Positions 13,585-21,192 of a DNA stretch of 36,960 bases are shown piece after piece. Each line of letters begins with the position of its first letter. Positions within the stretch are counted from its first letter, which is position 1. A model generated the notes under the pieces. It ran no database searches and had not been told where the DNA came from. It saw only the letters and a list, made by a program, of their open reading frames with translations. The DNA comes from Clostridia bacterium (lineage in GTDB: Bacteria > Bacillota > Clostridia > TANB77 > UBA1234): assembly GCA_900753975.1 (NCBI GenBank), contig CAAEBC010000043.1:1-36960 (forward strand), given 5' to 3'. Position numbers and translations under genes: made by a program.

Positions 13585-15475
13585 ATGTCACTTTTAAGTT
13601 TAAGTAATGTTAAGAAATCCTTTGGTGCAACTATGCTTTTTAGTGGCATTTCATTTACGATAGAAGATAATCATAAAGTAGGTTTAGTTGGAGTAAATGG
13701 TTCTGGAAAGACTACACTTTTTAAAATAATTCAAGACAAACTAGATTATGATAGTGGAGAAATTTTTAAATCTAAAAATACAGTAGTTGGCTATGTTGAA
13801 CAGTTTATATGTGAAGACGATAGAACAGTTTACGAAGAGGCTTTGGAAGCCTTTAGATATTTAATAGATATTGAAAATAAAATTCATGAACTTCAAAAGG
13901 ATATAGAATTACGGTCATGAAAAGCTAGAAGCTAAGATAAGTTTAAAAAATTCTTTGGAAGAAAAGTTTTTAGCAGAGGGAGGATATACTTTTAGAAGTA
14001 TCACAAAATCTACATTAAAAGGATTAGGATTTAAAGACGAAGAAATTGAATTAAAAGTATCTAAATTAAGTGGTGGTCAGAAAACAAAATTAATGCTCGC
14101 TAAAATGCTTTTGAGTAAGGCAAACTTGTTATTATTAGACGAGCCTACTAATAACCTAGATATTGATGCAATAGAATGGCTTGAAAATTTTTTGATAAAC
14201 TACAAAGGAAGCTTTATAGTTATTTCACATGATAGATATTTTTTAGATAAGGTTACAAATGAGACTTTTGAACTTGAAAATAAACGTCTAAGTAGTTATA
14301 CAGGAAATTATTCAAAGTATCTTGAGTTAAAAGCTGAAAGAAATAAAACACTTTCTAGAAAATATGAAAGTGATCAAAAAGAGATTGCAAGAATAGAAGG
14401 CATTATTGAGCAACAAAAAACTTGGAGCCAAGAAAGAAATTATAAAATAATAAAATCGAAGCAAAAAGTTATAGACAGAATTCAAGATTCAATGATTAAA
14501 CCAGATGAAGAAATGGAGAAAATGAGATTTCATTTTGAAGCAATTGCTGGTGGAAATAGAGAAGTCTTATTTGTAAAAAATCTTCAAAAAAGTTTTGGAG
14601 AAAGATTACTTTTTAAAAATGTTTCGCTTGAAGTTTTGAAAAAGGAAAGAGTTTTTATAATTGGTCCAAATGGCTGCGGCAAGACTACTTTATTAAAAAT
14701 TCTTCATAATAAGTTAGTTCAAGATAGTGGAAGTTTTGAAATTGGTAGTAATATGAAAATTGCTTTTTATTCTCAAACACAAGAAGAGTTTATAGAAAAT
14801 AAAAGTATACTAAATTTTGTTTGGGAGAAACATACAGAACTAAACCAAACAGAAGTTAGAAAAGCATTAGCAAGTTTTCTTTTTAAAGGTGAAGATGTAA
14901 ATAAAAACATATTAGAGCTAAGTGGTGGTGAAAAGGCACGTTTGGCACTACTTTTAATGATGCTTACAAAATCTAATTTTCTAATTCTTGATGAGCCGAC
15001 AAACCATTTAGATATATATGCTCGTGAAGCATTGGAAAATGCACTCTCAGACTATGACGGAACATTATTAATAGTTTCTCATGATAGATATTTTATAAAT
15101 AAACTTGCTACAAAGATTTATAGACTAGAGAAAGATGGAGCGGTAGAATATAAAGGCAATTACGATTATTACATATCTAAATACGTTCCAAATGAAGTTA
15201 CTAATGTAAAATCAGAAAGTCAAAATAAAATTGCTTACAAAGAAAAAAAGGCAGTTGAAGCACAAGAAAGAAAAAGAAAAAATCGTATAATAAAAGTGGA
15301 AGAGGAGATTTCAAACATAGAGGAACGCATTAAGAGTTATGAAGAAGAGATGCAAAAAGAAGAAAACGTTACTAATTATGAAAAAGCTCTTGAATTTACT
15401 GAAAAGATAAATGAATTAAATGCTAAACTAGAAGCTTTATACGAAGAATGGGAAGAATTAAATAAAACAGAATAA
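13585..15475 (+). pseudogene. ABC-F type ATPase, reading frame broken by a +1 frameshift
   Basis: Two reading frames together make one full-length ABC-F protein (about 630 aa, usual for the family). Part 1 (13585-13920) has Walker A GVNGSGKTT; it ends TGA 13918-13920. Part 2 is in the +1 frame and picks up at about 13907 (NYGHEKLEAKISLKNS), with signature LSGGQKTKLML, Walker B LLLLDEPTNNLD, the ABC-F linker, second Walker A GPNGCGKTT, signature LSGGEKARLALL, Walker B FLILDEPTNHLD and a C-terminal coiled coil. Removing one base in GAATTACGG (13906-13914) restores the frame. ABC-F proteins act on the ribosome (translation factors or antibiotic protection). A mutation, an assembly error and, less likely, programmed frameshifting are all possible. 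No other damage is seen, so the event is recent or artefactual. Confidence 0.88.
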
Positions 15476-15478
15476 CGA

Positions 15479-15512
15479 AAAAAGGTTTTGCAAAAAAATG
15501 CAAAACCTTTTT
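15479..15512 (+). terminator. Intrinsic terminator after the ABC-F gene
   Basis: AAAAGGTTTTGCA (15480-15492) pairs with TGCAAAACCTTTT (15499-15511). A and T runs on the flanks may let it also serve the convergent gene ending at 15521. Confidence 0.85.
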
Positions 15513-15520
15513 AAATTCAA

Positions 15521-15892
15521 TTATTCAATATTGTTCCAAATCGTTACATGGAGTTTGGGCTCCATGAGAATCATATTCTGAATTGATTCACCTACTTTGA
15601 AACCTGCAATACGCAAGATTTCGATGGTCGCGGAGGAAAGATATGGGTTAATATGTTCCTTAGAAATATTCCGACGCGGACCGATAGTAACTCCGCCAAC
15701 ATGGATTTCATACTTATCCGAGTTGGAAAGAAGAACCAACGGAAACTCAGGGTTGTCAGCACCAACATTGGAATCGTACTTAATATATGCTGAATCGAAG
15801 CGAGGATTCTGCATACACTTAAGCAATTCTTTGAAATTGTCGAGCGACTCGTTGGGATTATTGGAATCGAAGTTGAACTTCACAGGTTTCAT
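15521..15892 (-). CDS. Hypothetical protein, 123 aa
   Basis: Not recognised. No signal peptide or membrane helix. It starts MKPVKFNFDSNNPNESLDNF and has a central part IHVGGVTIGPRRNISKEHIN; no catalytic or metal-binding motif stands out. ATG 15892 has GAGGAGG about 10 nt upstream. Codons are notably mixed and GC-richer than in flanking genes (TCG, GGC, CGC and GTC occur). It lies 69 nt downstream of the dCMP deaminase gene on the same strand, with a possible promoter of its own in between. Confidence 0.65.
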   Translation of the reverse strand: MKPVKFNFDSNNPNESLDNFKELLKCMQNPRFDSAYIKYDSNVGADNPEFPLVLLSNSDKYEIHVGGVTIGPRRNISKEHINPYLSSATIEILRIAGFKVGESIQNMILMEPKLHVTIWNNIE

Positions 15893-15936
15893 AGTTTGAA
15901 GACCTCCTCTTAAATAAATATTGTGAACACTAGATT

Positions 15937-15965
15937 ATAGTAACACGATTTACATAAAATGTCAA
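15937..15965 (-). promoter_or_regulatory. Possible promoter of the gene at 15892
   Basis: Minus strand TTGACA (15965-15960), 17-nt spacer, TACTAT (15942-15937); a perfect TATAAT is present three bases further at 20-nt spacing. The -35 overlaps the stop of the deaminase gene. Confidence 0.45.
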
Positions 15966-16450
15966 TACCCTAGTTTGCCATTTAAGGATTCATCGTTATC
16001 AATCCATTCTTGCACAGGAATTATTCTATATTTATCCTTGCTATCTCTTATAACCACATCTTTGATACCAGCATTGATAATAAGACGTTTGCACATCGAA
16101 CAACTACAAGAATTCTGAACGTAGTCTTGAGAGTCTACGTCAATACCAGTGAGATAAAGTGTACTTCCAATCATTTCTTGTCTTGAAGCACTTATGATTG
16201 CATTGGCCTCGGCATGAACACTTCTGCAAAGTTCGTAGCGCTCACCACGAGGAATGCCCATCTCGTTTCGAATGCACTTTCCAATATCGCTACAGTTTTT
16301 TCTGCTTCTTGGAGCTCCATTGTAACCAGTAGCAATTATTTCATCGTGCTTTACAATCACGGCTCCCCAAGTCTTTCTAAGACAAGTGCTTTTGGCAGCA
16401 ACAGCTTCTGCAATGTTAAGGTAGTAGTTGTGCTTGTTAAGATTCTTCAT
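15962..16450 (-). CDS. dCMP deaminase family protein (ComE-B-like)
   Basis: Zinc-dependent deaminase, likely converting dCMP to dUMP for thymidylate synthesis; the same family includes ComEB. 162 aa: CVDA (cytidine/deoxycytidylate deaminase) fold with ATGYNGAPRSRKNC substrate loop (40-53), the HAE zinc/catalytic motif in CRSVHAEANAI (His79, Glu81), and the Cys pair CSMC (117-120). The usual PC-x-x-C here reads SCSMC, the Pro being replaced. ATG 16450 with TTAGGAGG upstream. First of two or three minus-strand genes; the promoter overlaps the end of the radical-SAM gene. Confidence 0.88.
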   Translation of the reverse strand: MKNLNKHNYYLNIAEAVAAKSTCLRKTWGAVIVKHDEIIATGYNGAPRSRKNCSDIGKCIRNEMGIPRGERYELCRSVHAEANAIISASRQEMIGSTLYLTGIDVDSQDYVQNSCSCSMCKRLIINAGIKDVVIRDSKDKYRIIPVQEWIDNDESLNGKLGY

Positions 16451-16488
16451 AAAGAAACCTCCTAATCAAAATAAATCGTTCATACGAT

Positions 16489-16517
16489 AGGATAACATAA
16501 AACGGATAAAAAATCAA
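16489..16517 (-). promoter_or_regulatory. Predicted promoter of the dCMP deaminase gene
   Basis: Minus strand TTGATT (16517-16512), 17-nt spacer, TATCCT (16494-16489), overlapping the stop codon of the upstream gene (16514-16516). Confidence 0.5.
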
Positions 16518-17425
16518 CCGATTGAATAATACATTCCTTGTATAAGATTGTCTTGTTCCATTTTTTTATCAATCCCATTCATAATCCATTTCTTATGTGC
16601 GTTCCACGACGGAGCAACAAGTATATCTTTTGGTGCGTCACCGGAAATTCTATGGATAATAAAATCTTTTCGTAGATGTGTTAGAGCAAATGTAGCAAGT
16701 TCAATATATTCATCTAAATCAAGAGGACTATATTCACCAGCATCATACATTTCTTTAAGTCTTGTGTTTTTAATAATGTATGTTGAATGAATTTTTATGC
16801 CTTGAATATCTAAAGAATTTATAAAATTTATAGTAGTAAGTAAATCATCTTTTGTTTCCTTGGGCAATCCAATCATTATGTGAGTTACTATGTTAATACC
16901 ATACTTTCTTAAGATATTGACGGCTTTGATAAAAGTATCATTATCATATCCACGGTTAATTAATTTGCCAGTAGCATTATTGGCGGTTTGCAAACCAAGT
17001 TCTACACAAACGTAATACTTATCTAAATAGCTACCGATTAATTTTGCAATCTCGTCATTTATACAGTCAGGTCTGGTCGCAATAGAAAGTCCAATGATTC
17101 TTTCATCAATCAATGCCGAGTCATATTTTGCTTTAAGATTTTCTAAAGTATCATAAGTATTTGAAAAGTTTTGAAAATAAACTATAAACTTATTTGCACG
17201 CATTCCTCTATAAGAATTTAGAAAACTTTTAACTTGTGTTTCTATATCTTTTGTAGAATTTAAGTGCTCACCAGAACCTTTTTCACCACAAAAAATACAT
17301 CCACCAAATCCACAAGTTCCATCTCTATTAGGGCAAGTGAACCCACCATCAACACAAATTTTCAAAACACGTTCGCCAAATTTATTTTTCAAATATTCAT
17401 TTAAATGATTATATCTATTTATCAT
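16514..17425 (-). CDS. TIGR01212-type radical SAM protein (YhcC-like)
   Basis: 303 aa iron-sulfur enzyme of unknown reaction. The N-terminus RYNHLNEYLKNKFGERV followed by VDGGFTCPNRDGTCGFGGC is the signature of the YhcC/TIGR01212 family. The cluster cysteines are probably Cys31, Cys43 and Cys46 (an extended spacing instead of CX3CX2C). Further marks: IIGLSIATRPDC, VELGLQTAN, HIMIGLPKET. The family resembles the N-terminal part of tRNA-modifying radical SAM enzymes such as Elp3, but its substrate is not known to me. ATG 17425 is preferred to ATG 17443 as only it has purine-rich sequence (GTGGTG) at a workable distance; the RBS is weak in both cases. Confidence 0.88.
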   Translation of the reverse strand: MINRYNHLNEYLKNKFGERVLKICVDGGFTCPNRDGTCGFGGCIFCGEKGSGEHLNSTKDIETQVKSFLNSYRGMRANKFIVYFQNFSNTYDTLENLKAKYDSALIDERIIGLSIATRPDCINDEIAKLIGSYLDKYYVCVELGLQTANNATGKLINRGYDNDTFIKAVNILRKYGINIVTHIMIGLPKETKDDLLTTINFINSLDIQGIKIHSTYIIKNTRLKEMYDAGEYSPLDLDEYIELATFALTHLRKDFIIHRISGDAPKDILVAPSWNAHKKWIMNGIDKKMEQDNLIQGMYYSIG

Positions 17426-17541
17426 AATTACACCACGTTTCATTAAAGTTGTATAACGTAATTAAAATTTAGCACAGAATCAGAAGTAAGTAAAGGTAAA
17501 AAAGCTAATAATAAATTTGAAAAGAATACAGATAATAACAT

Positions 17542-17580
17542 TGACAATTTTTAAATGATAGTATATACTATGTATATACG
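17542..17580 (+). promoter_or_regulatory. mazEF promoter with twin palindromic operator
   Basis: TTGACA (17542-17547), 17-nt spacer, TATACT (17565-17570). Over and beyond the -10 lie two copies of the palindrome GTATATAC (17562-17569 and 17573-17580) centred 11 bp apart, one helical turn. This fits autorepression by the AbrB-fold antitoxin, alone or with the toxin. Confidence 0.75.
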
Positions 17581-17596
17581 GAAAGGAGCTGATAAT

Positions 17597-17839
17597 ATGA
17601 CGACTTCAATTCAAAAATGGGGAAATAGCCAGGGAGTTAGAATTCCAAAGATATTATTAGATACTGTTAATTGGTCGGAAGACGAGGAGATAACAATTGT
17701 CGTTGAGAATGGAAAGTTAATAATGGAAAAGGCAAATGGCAAAAGAAAAAATATTAAAGACTTATTTGAAAATTATACCGAAGAATATATACCAACAGAA
17801 ATTGATTGGGGAGAACCGGAGGGTAAAGAAATATGGTAA
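17597..17839 (+). CDS. mazE: MazE-like antitoxin (SpoVT/AbrB fold)
   Basis: 80 aa. The N-terminal swapped-hairpin DNA-binding domain reads TTSIQKWGNSQGVRIPKILL, then an EDEEITIVVENGKLIMEK strand pair; the acidic C-terminal tail (NYTEEYIPTEIDWGEPEG) is the part that wraps the toxin in this family. ATG 17597 follows AAAGGAG at 7 nt; an upstream in-frame ATG lies before that site. It overlaps the toxin gene by 7 nt, so translation is coupled. The operator at 17562-17580 supports autoregulation. Confidence 0.92.
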   Translation: MTTSIQKWGNSQGVRIPKILLDTVNWSEDEEITIVVENGKLIMEKANGKRKNIKDLFENYTEEYIPTEIDWGEPEGKEIW

Positions 17840-18165
17840 AACAAGGTACGATTATAAAAATTAATTTTAATCCACAATCTGGTCACGAGCAAGCTGGCTA
17901 CAGACCGGCAGTAGTAATCAGCAATGATATATTTAATGAAAAAACAAAACTATCAATAGTTTGTCCTATTACAAATACTGATAATCATTTTCCATTGCAC
18001 ATACCTTTAGACAAAAGAACGAAGACAACGGGTGTTATATTGTGCGAGCATTTAAAATCTTTAGATTTAAATAGTAGGACATTTCAAGTAGTAGAAGAAT
18101 TACCAAGAGATATATTAGATAAAATTATAGATATTGTTTACTCGGAAATAGAATATATAAAGTAA
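17833..18165 (+). CDS. mazF: MazF/PemK-type mRNA interferase toxin
   Basis: 110 aa, usual size. It begins VKQGTIIKINFNPQSGHEQAGYRPAVVISND, the family N-terminus: the start of the PemK beta barrel with the catalytic Arg in the GYRPAVVIS strand. It continues with SIVCPITNT and GVILCEHLKSLDL, where the conserved second active-site region lies. It cleaves single-stranded mRNA at short sequences when not bound by MazE; the recognised sequence cannot be read here. It looks intact. A long-stem terminator follows. Confidence 0.93.
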   Translation: MVKQGTIIKINFNPQSGHEQAGYRPAVVISNDIFNEKTKLSIVCPITNTDNHFPLHIPLDKRTKTTGVILCEHLKSLDLNSRTFQVVEELPRDILDKIIDIVYSEIEYIK

Positions 18166-18166
18166 C

Positions 18167-18244
18167 AAAAAAGAGGCTACGTTTTGAAGTGCCTTCCCAA
18201 AAGTTAGATATTTTTGGGGACACTTCATTGAAGTAGTCTCTTTT
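18167..18244 (+). terminator. Long-stem terminator after mazEF
   Basis: AAAAGAGGCTAC (about 18169-18180) pairs with GTAGTCTCTTTT (18233-18244). Inside, TTGAAGTG and TTCCCAAAA pair with CACTTCA and TTTTGGGG (partly interrupted). A four-T end follows. Confidence 0.75.
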
Positions 18245-18270
18245 ATATTTAAAAAAATAATAAAAAGTTA

Positions 18271-18323
18271 TTGACTTTTTAAAACTACAATTGTAGTATA
18301 TAGTTACAAACTACAATTGTAGT
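18271..18323 (+). promoter_or_regulatory. Promoter with two BlaI/MecI-type operators
   Basis: TTGACT (18271-18276), 17-nt spacer, TAGTAT (18294-18299). Two identical 14-bp palindromes ACTACAATTGTAGT lie at 18284-18297 and 18310-18323, spaced 26 bp centre to centre; both contain the TACA-N2-TGTA core known for BlaI/MecI operators. The first covers the spacer and -10, the second the start of the transcript. The repressor gene follows directly, so autoregulation is expected. Confidence 0.9.
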
Positions 18324-18344
18324 TTTGAAAAAGGAGGAGTTTTT

Positions 18345-18704
18345 ATGAAAGAAATTTCAAAATCAGAACTTGAAATTATGCAGTTTTTATGGAAAAACGG
18401 AAAAAGCACATCAGTAGATATTGTAAAAAATGTAGGACAAAAAACAGATTGGAAAAATAACACAATAATGACTTTGGTATCACGATTAGTTACAAAGGGT
18501 TTTGTGGAAGCGATTCGAAACAAAGGCGAACTTATAATATATAAATCTAAAATCTCAGAAAACGATTATAAGGCACAAGAAACAAATAATTTTATAGAAA
18601 AAATCTATGATGGTTCTATAAACGATATGCTAGTAGCTTTTGCGAAATCTAAAAAATTAACTAAGAAGGATTTAAAAGATTTAATGAAAATAATAGATGA
18701 TTAG
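18345..18704 (+). CDS. BlaI/MecI-family transcriptional repressor
   Basis: 119 aa. Winged helix-turn-helix over residues 1-75: SKSELEIMQFLWKNGKSTSVD, then TDWKNNTIMTLVSRLVTKGFV, and a helical C-terminal dimerisation part. The N-terminal ISKSELEIMQFLW and the K..TI.TL..RL..KG sequence are typical. In the family, the partner membrane sensor triggers proteolysis of the repressor. The gene sits just upstream of that sensor and below two matching operators, so the unit is self-regulated. ATG 18345 after AAGGAGGAG. Confidence 0.95.
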   Translation: MKEISKSELEIMQFLWKNGKSTSVDIVKNVGQKTDWKNNTIMTLVSRLVTKGFVEAIRNKGELIIYKSKISENDYKAQETNNFIEKIYDGSINDMLVAFAKSKKLTKKDLKDLMKIIDD

Positions 18705-18714
18705 GGGGCTAACT

Positions 18715-20145
18715 ATGTCTTTAATAAATGTCATTTTTACAAACATATTATCCATGTCGACAATAGCAAGTATAGTTTTCATTATTACATTAGCATTTAG
18801 AAAAATACTTCAAAATAAAATAACATCTTCAAAACAATGCTTGCTATGGATTGTTTTTGTTTGTACACTTATATTTCCAATTAATTTTTCTAGCAGATTA
18901 AGCATAAAAAATCTTTGTTATGAATCACCTAAAGAAAATGTGATTATAGATTTTTCAAAAACATATAAAGCAGAAAAAGAAGAAACAAATTTAAATGAAA
19001 ACCAGTATGCAAAATATGTATCATGTACTTGGTTTGCAACATCTATAGTACTTATAATATATGATGTACTTTTATATTCTAATATGTTAGGTAAGAAATC
19101 ACAAAATCAAGTTTTGAAATTAGAAGTTTTTGAGGATTGCAAAAAAAAATTAGAAATAAAAAAAGACATTAAACTTATTTTGCAAGATAAAATAAAAACA
19201 CCATCCTTATGTGGTATTTTTCGTACGAAAATACTTATTACTAAAGAAGTATTAGACTTAGATAGACAAGAACTTAAATATATTTTTATTCACGAATTAA
19301 ATCATTACAAAAGTAATCACCACATAATATATATAATTTTAAATCTTATAAAAAGAGTATATTGGTTTAACCCATTTATTCATTATGCAATAAAGATTTT
19401 AAAAGAAGATTTGGAATATGCGACAGATGAAAAAGTTTTAGAAAATTTGCATAACAGAAAAGAATATTCAAAAACAATTTTAAAAATACTTGCAATTAAT
19501 AATGGAATATCTTATCCAGTTCCAAATATATGTGGTAAAAAAGAAGAACTAGGAAGGAGATTTGAAAAAATGAAAAACAAAAAGGTAGACAATAAGTTCG
19601 GTGCATTAATAATAGCATTTGCAGTATTTTCTATGTCACTCATTACAATTTCACTTGCAAGTGAAAGGTATAATAATTTAGATGTAGAGGATGCAAATAT
19701 GAATGTGACAGATGAGATTATCACCAAAAAAGAAAATGATAATGAACTAGTATATGTAAAACCACTTAGTGGGGCAAAGATAACTAGTAGGTTCGATAAG
19801 ACAAGAACGAATCCTGTAACAGGCGAAAGTCTTTTTCATACAGGAGTTGATGTTGTGTCAGACGAAACAGATGAGATAGTTGCTACTGCAGATGGAAAAG
19901 TAATTTTCGCAGACTATAATGGCACAAGAGGAAATACAGTAAAAATAGAACATGCCGATGGTAATACTTCTGTGTATTCGCATGGTTCTAAAATATTAGT
20001 AAAAGATGGTGATAGTGTAAAAGCAGGAGATGTGATAATGACAGTTGGTTCAACAGGAATGGCAACAGGACCACATTTACATTTTGAAATAATAAATGCT
20101 CAAGGTGAATATGTAGATGTAAATCAAATGTTTGAAAGTAAATAA
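18715..20145 (+). CDS. BlaR1/MecR1-like M56 metalloprotease fused to an M23 peptidase domain
   Basis: 476 aa sensor-protease. The N-terminal half is M56: several membrane helices, zinc motif HELNH (His193-His197) and the family region REYWFNP-like YWFNPFIHYAIKILKEDLEYATDE. A further helix at about 300-320 leads outside the cell. BlaR1 would have a beta-lactam-binding domain there. This protein instead carries an M23 (LytM) domain at about 350-476 with zinc ligands HTGVD (His375, Asp379) and HLHFE (His454, His456). It may sense or cut peptidoglycan cross-bridges and relay this through M56 cleavage of the BlaI repressor upstream; this is inference. ATG 18715 follows TAGGGGG, 10 nt after blaI ends. 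Confidence 0.92.
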   Translation: MSLINVIFTNILSMSTIASIVFIITLAFRKILQNKITSSKQCLLWIVFVCTLIFPINFSSRLSIKNLCYESPKENVIIDFSKTYKAEKEETNLNENQYAKYVSCTWFATSIVLIIYDVLLYSNMLGKKSQNQVLKLEVFEDCKKKLEIKKDIKLILQDKIKTPSLCGIFRTKILITKEVLDLDRQELKYIFIHELNHYKSNHHIIYIILNLIKRVYWFNPFIHYAIKILKEDLEYATDEKVLENLHNRKEYSKTILKILAINNGISYPVPNICGKKEELGRRFEKMKNKKVDNKFGALIIAFAVFSMSLITISLASERYNNLDVEDANMNVTDEIITKKENDNELVYVKPLSGAKITSRFDKTRTNPVTGESLFHTGVDVVSDETDEIVATADGKVIFADYNGTRGNTVKIEHADGNTSVYSHGSKILVKDGDSVKAGDVIMTVGSTGMATGPHLHFEIINAQGEYVDVNQMFESK

Positions 20146-20415
20146 AGATTATATAAGTTCACATCAAATTCACAAAACTAACCTTAAAATCCTTTGATTT
20201 TTCAAAAAATGTACAAGTTCTGTACATATACAAATTATAAAATAAAGACAAATCAAAGGAAAGGGGTTGAGGCCTATACGATATACACGTTAAAGAATTT
20301 GTTTTGCGAAATTAATTCATAACCTTTATAAACCACATTACTATGAAGTAAGTTTTTGTCTTCGGATGAAAACTTACTTTTTTATATGTAATTATTAAAA
20401 TATGTAAAACCTTAC
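20146..20415 (+). other. Gene-free stretch with a possible small transcript
   Basis: No protein gene is evident. TGTACA-AGTTC-TGTACA (20210-20226) is an inverted-repeat candidate operator just before an AT-rich TATAAA (20236-20241). TCCTTTGATTT (about 20190-20200) pairs with AAATCAAAGGA (about 20250-20260). The block AAAGGAAAGGGGTTGAGGCC (20255-20274) is GC-rich for this genome. A perfect terminator at 20347-20383 closes the stretch. A transcript of about 130 nt between the two is plausible: a small RNA or very short peptide. No known RNA family was recognised. Confidence 0.35.
20347..20383 (+). terminator. Strong intrinsic terminator without an obvious gene before it
   Basis: AGTAAGTTTT (20347-20356) pairs perfectly with AAAACTTACT (20369-20378), loop around TTCGGA, then TTTTT. 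It lies 200 bp past the M56-M23 stop codon, so it ends either that transcript or a separate small RNA. Confidence 0.9.
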
Positions 20416-20445
20416 TTGATTTTATAAGGTCAAATTTGTTAAAAT
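20416..20445 (+). promoter_or_regulatory. Predicted promoter of the transglycosylase operon
   Basis: TTGATT (20416-20421), 18-nt spacer, TAAAAT (20440-20445). Confidence 0.45.
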
Positions 20446-20490
20446 CTAATTGCAATTAGGTTAAAAGTCAAATTATATTTAGGAGATAAA

Positions 20491-21192
20491 ATGAAAATTG
20501 TAAAAAATATTTTTAGAATTATATTGCTTGCAGTAATAATTTTTATTTGTGTAAAAGTAAACGAAGGATATCAAATGTATAAAAAAGCAATACTTGAAAC
20601 ACCACTCGAAACGAAAATTCAAGAAATTAAAGAGATAGATAATTATACAACTTTAAATGAAATGCCGGAGATTTATCGAAATGCAGTTATAGCTGTAGAA
20701 GATCATAGATTTTATACACATAAAGGAATAGATATTCTTTCTATTGGAAGAGCGGTAGTAAACGATATTAAGGCAAAAAAATTTGTAGAGGGAGGAAGTA
20801 CGATAACACAACAACTTGCTAAAAACACGTACTTTACTCAAGACAAAAAGATGACTAGAAAAATCGCAGAAATGTTTATGGCATTTGCAATAGAAAAGAA
20901 ATGTACTAAAAATCAGATTTTAGAATTATACTTAAATACTAGTTATTTTGGTGAAGGGTGCTATACAGTAAGAGATGCTGCAAACACATACTTTAAAAAA
21001 GCTCCTATCGAAATGAATGATTATGAAAGTACAATGCTTGCTGGAATTCCAAATGCACCAAGTGTATATGCACCTACAGTAAATCCAGAGCTTGCAAAAC
21101 AAAGACAACTTCAAGTGCTTCAAAAAATGATTAAATACGAAGTAATAACAGAAGATGAGGCAAAAAATATTTTGGAGGAAGAGAATGGATAA
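20491..21192 (+). CDS. Monofunctional peptidoglycan glycosyltransferase (GT51)
   Basis: Polymerises lipid II into glycan strands at the outer face of the membrane. 233 aa: one N-terminal membrane helix (about 7-23), then a GT51 domain with motif 1 AVEDHRFYTHKG (catalytic Glu70), motif 2 GGSTITQQLAKN (101-112), motif 3 RKIAEM (second Glu127), motif 4 KNQILELYLN and motif 5 ending. There is no transpeptidase domain; the length fits monofunctional MtgA/Sgt-type enzymes rather than class A PBPs. ATG 20491 after AGGAGA. It overlaps the next gene by 8 nt. Confidence 0.94.
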   Translation: MKIVKNIFRIILLAVIIFICVKVNEGYQMYKKAILETPLETKIQEIKEIDNYTTLNEMPEIYRNAVIAVEDHRFYTHKGIDILSIGRAVVNDIKAKKFVEGGSTITQQLAKNTYFTQDKKMTRKIAEMFMAFAIEKKCTKNQILELYLNTSYFGEGCYTVRDAANTYFKKAPIEMNDYESTMLAGIPNAPSVYAPTVNPELAKQRQLQVLQKMIKYEVITEDEAKNILEEENG

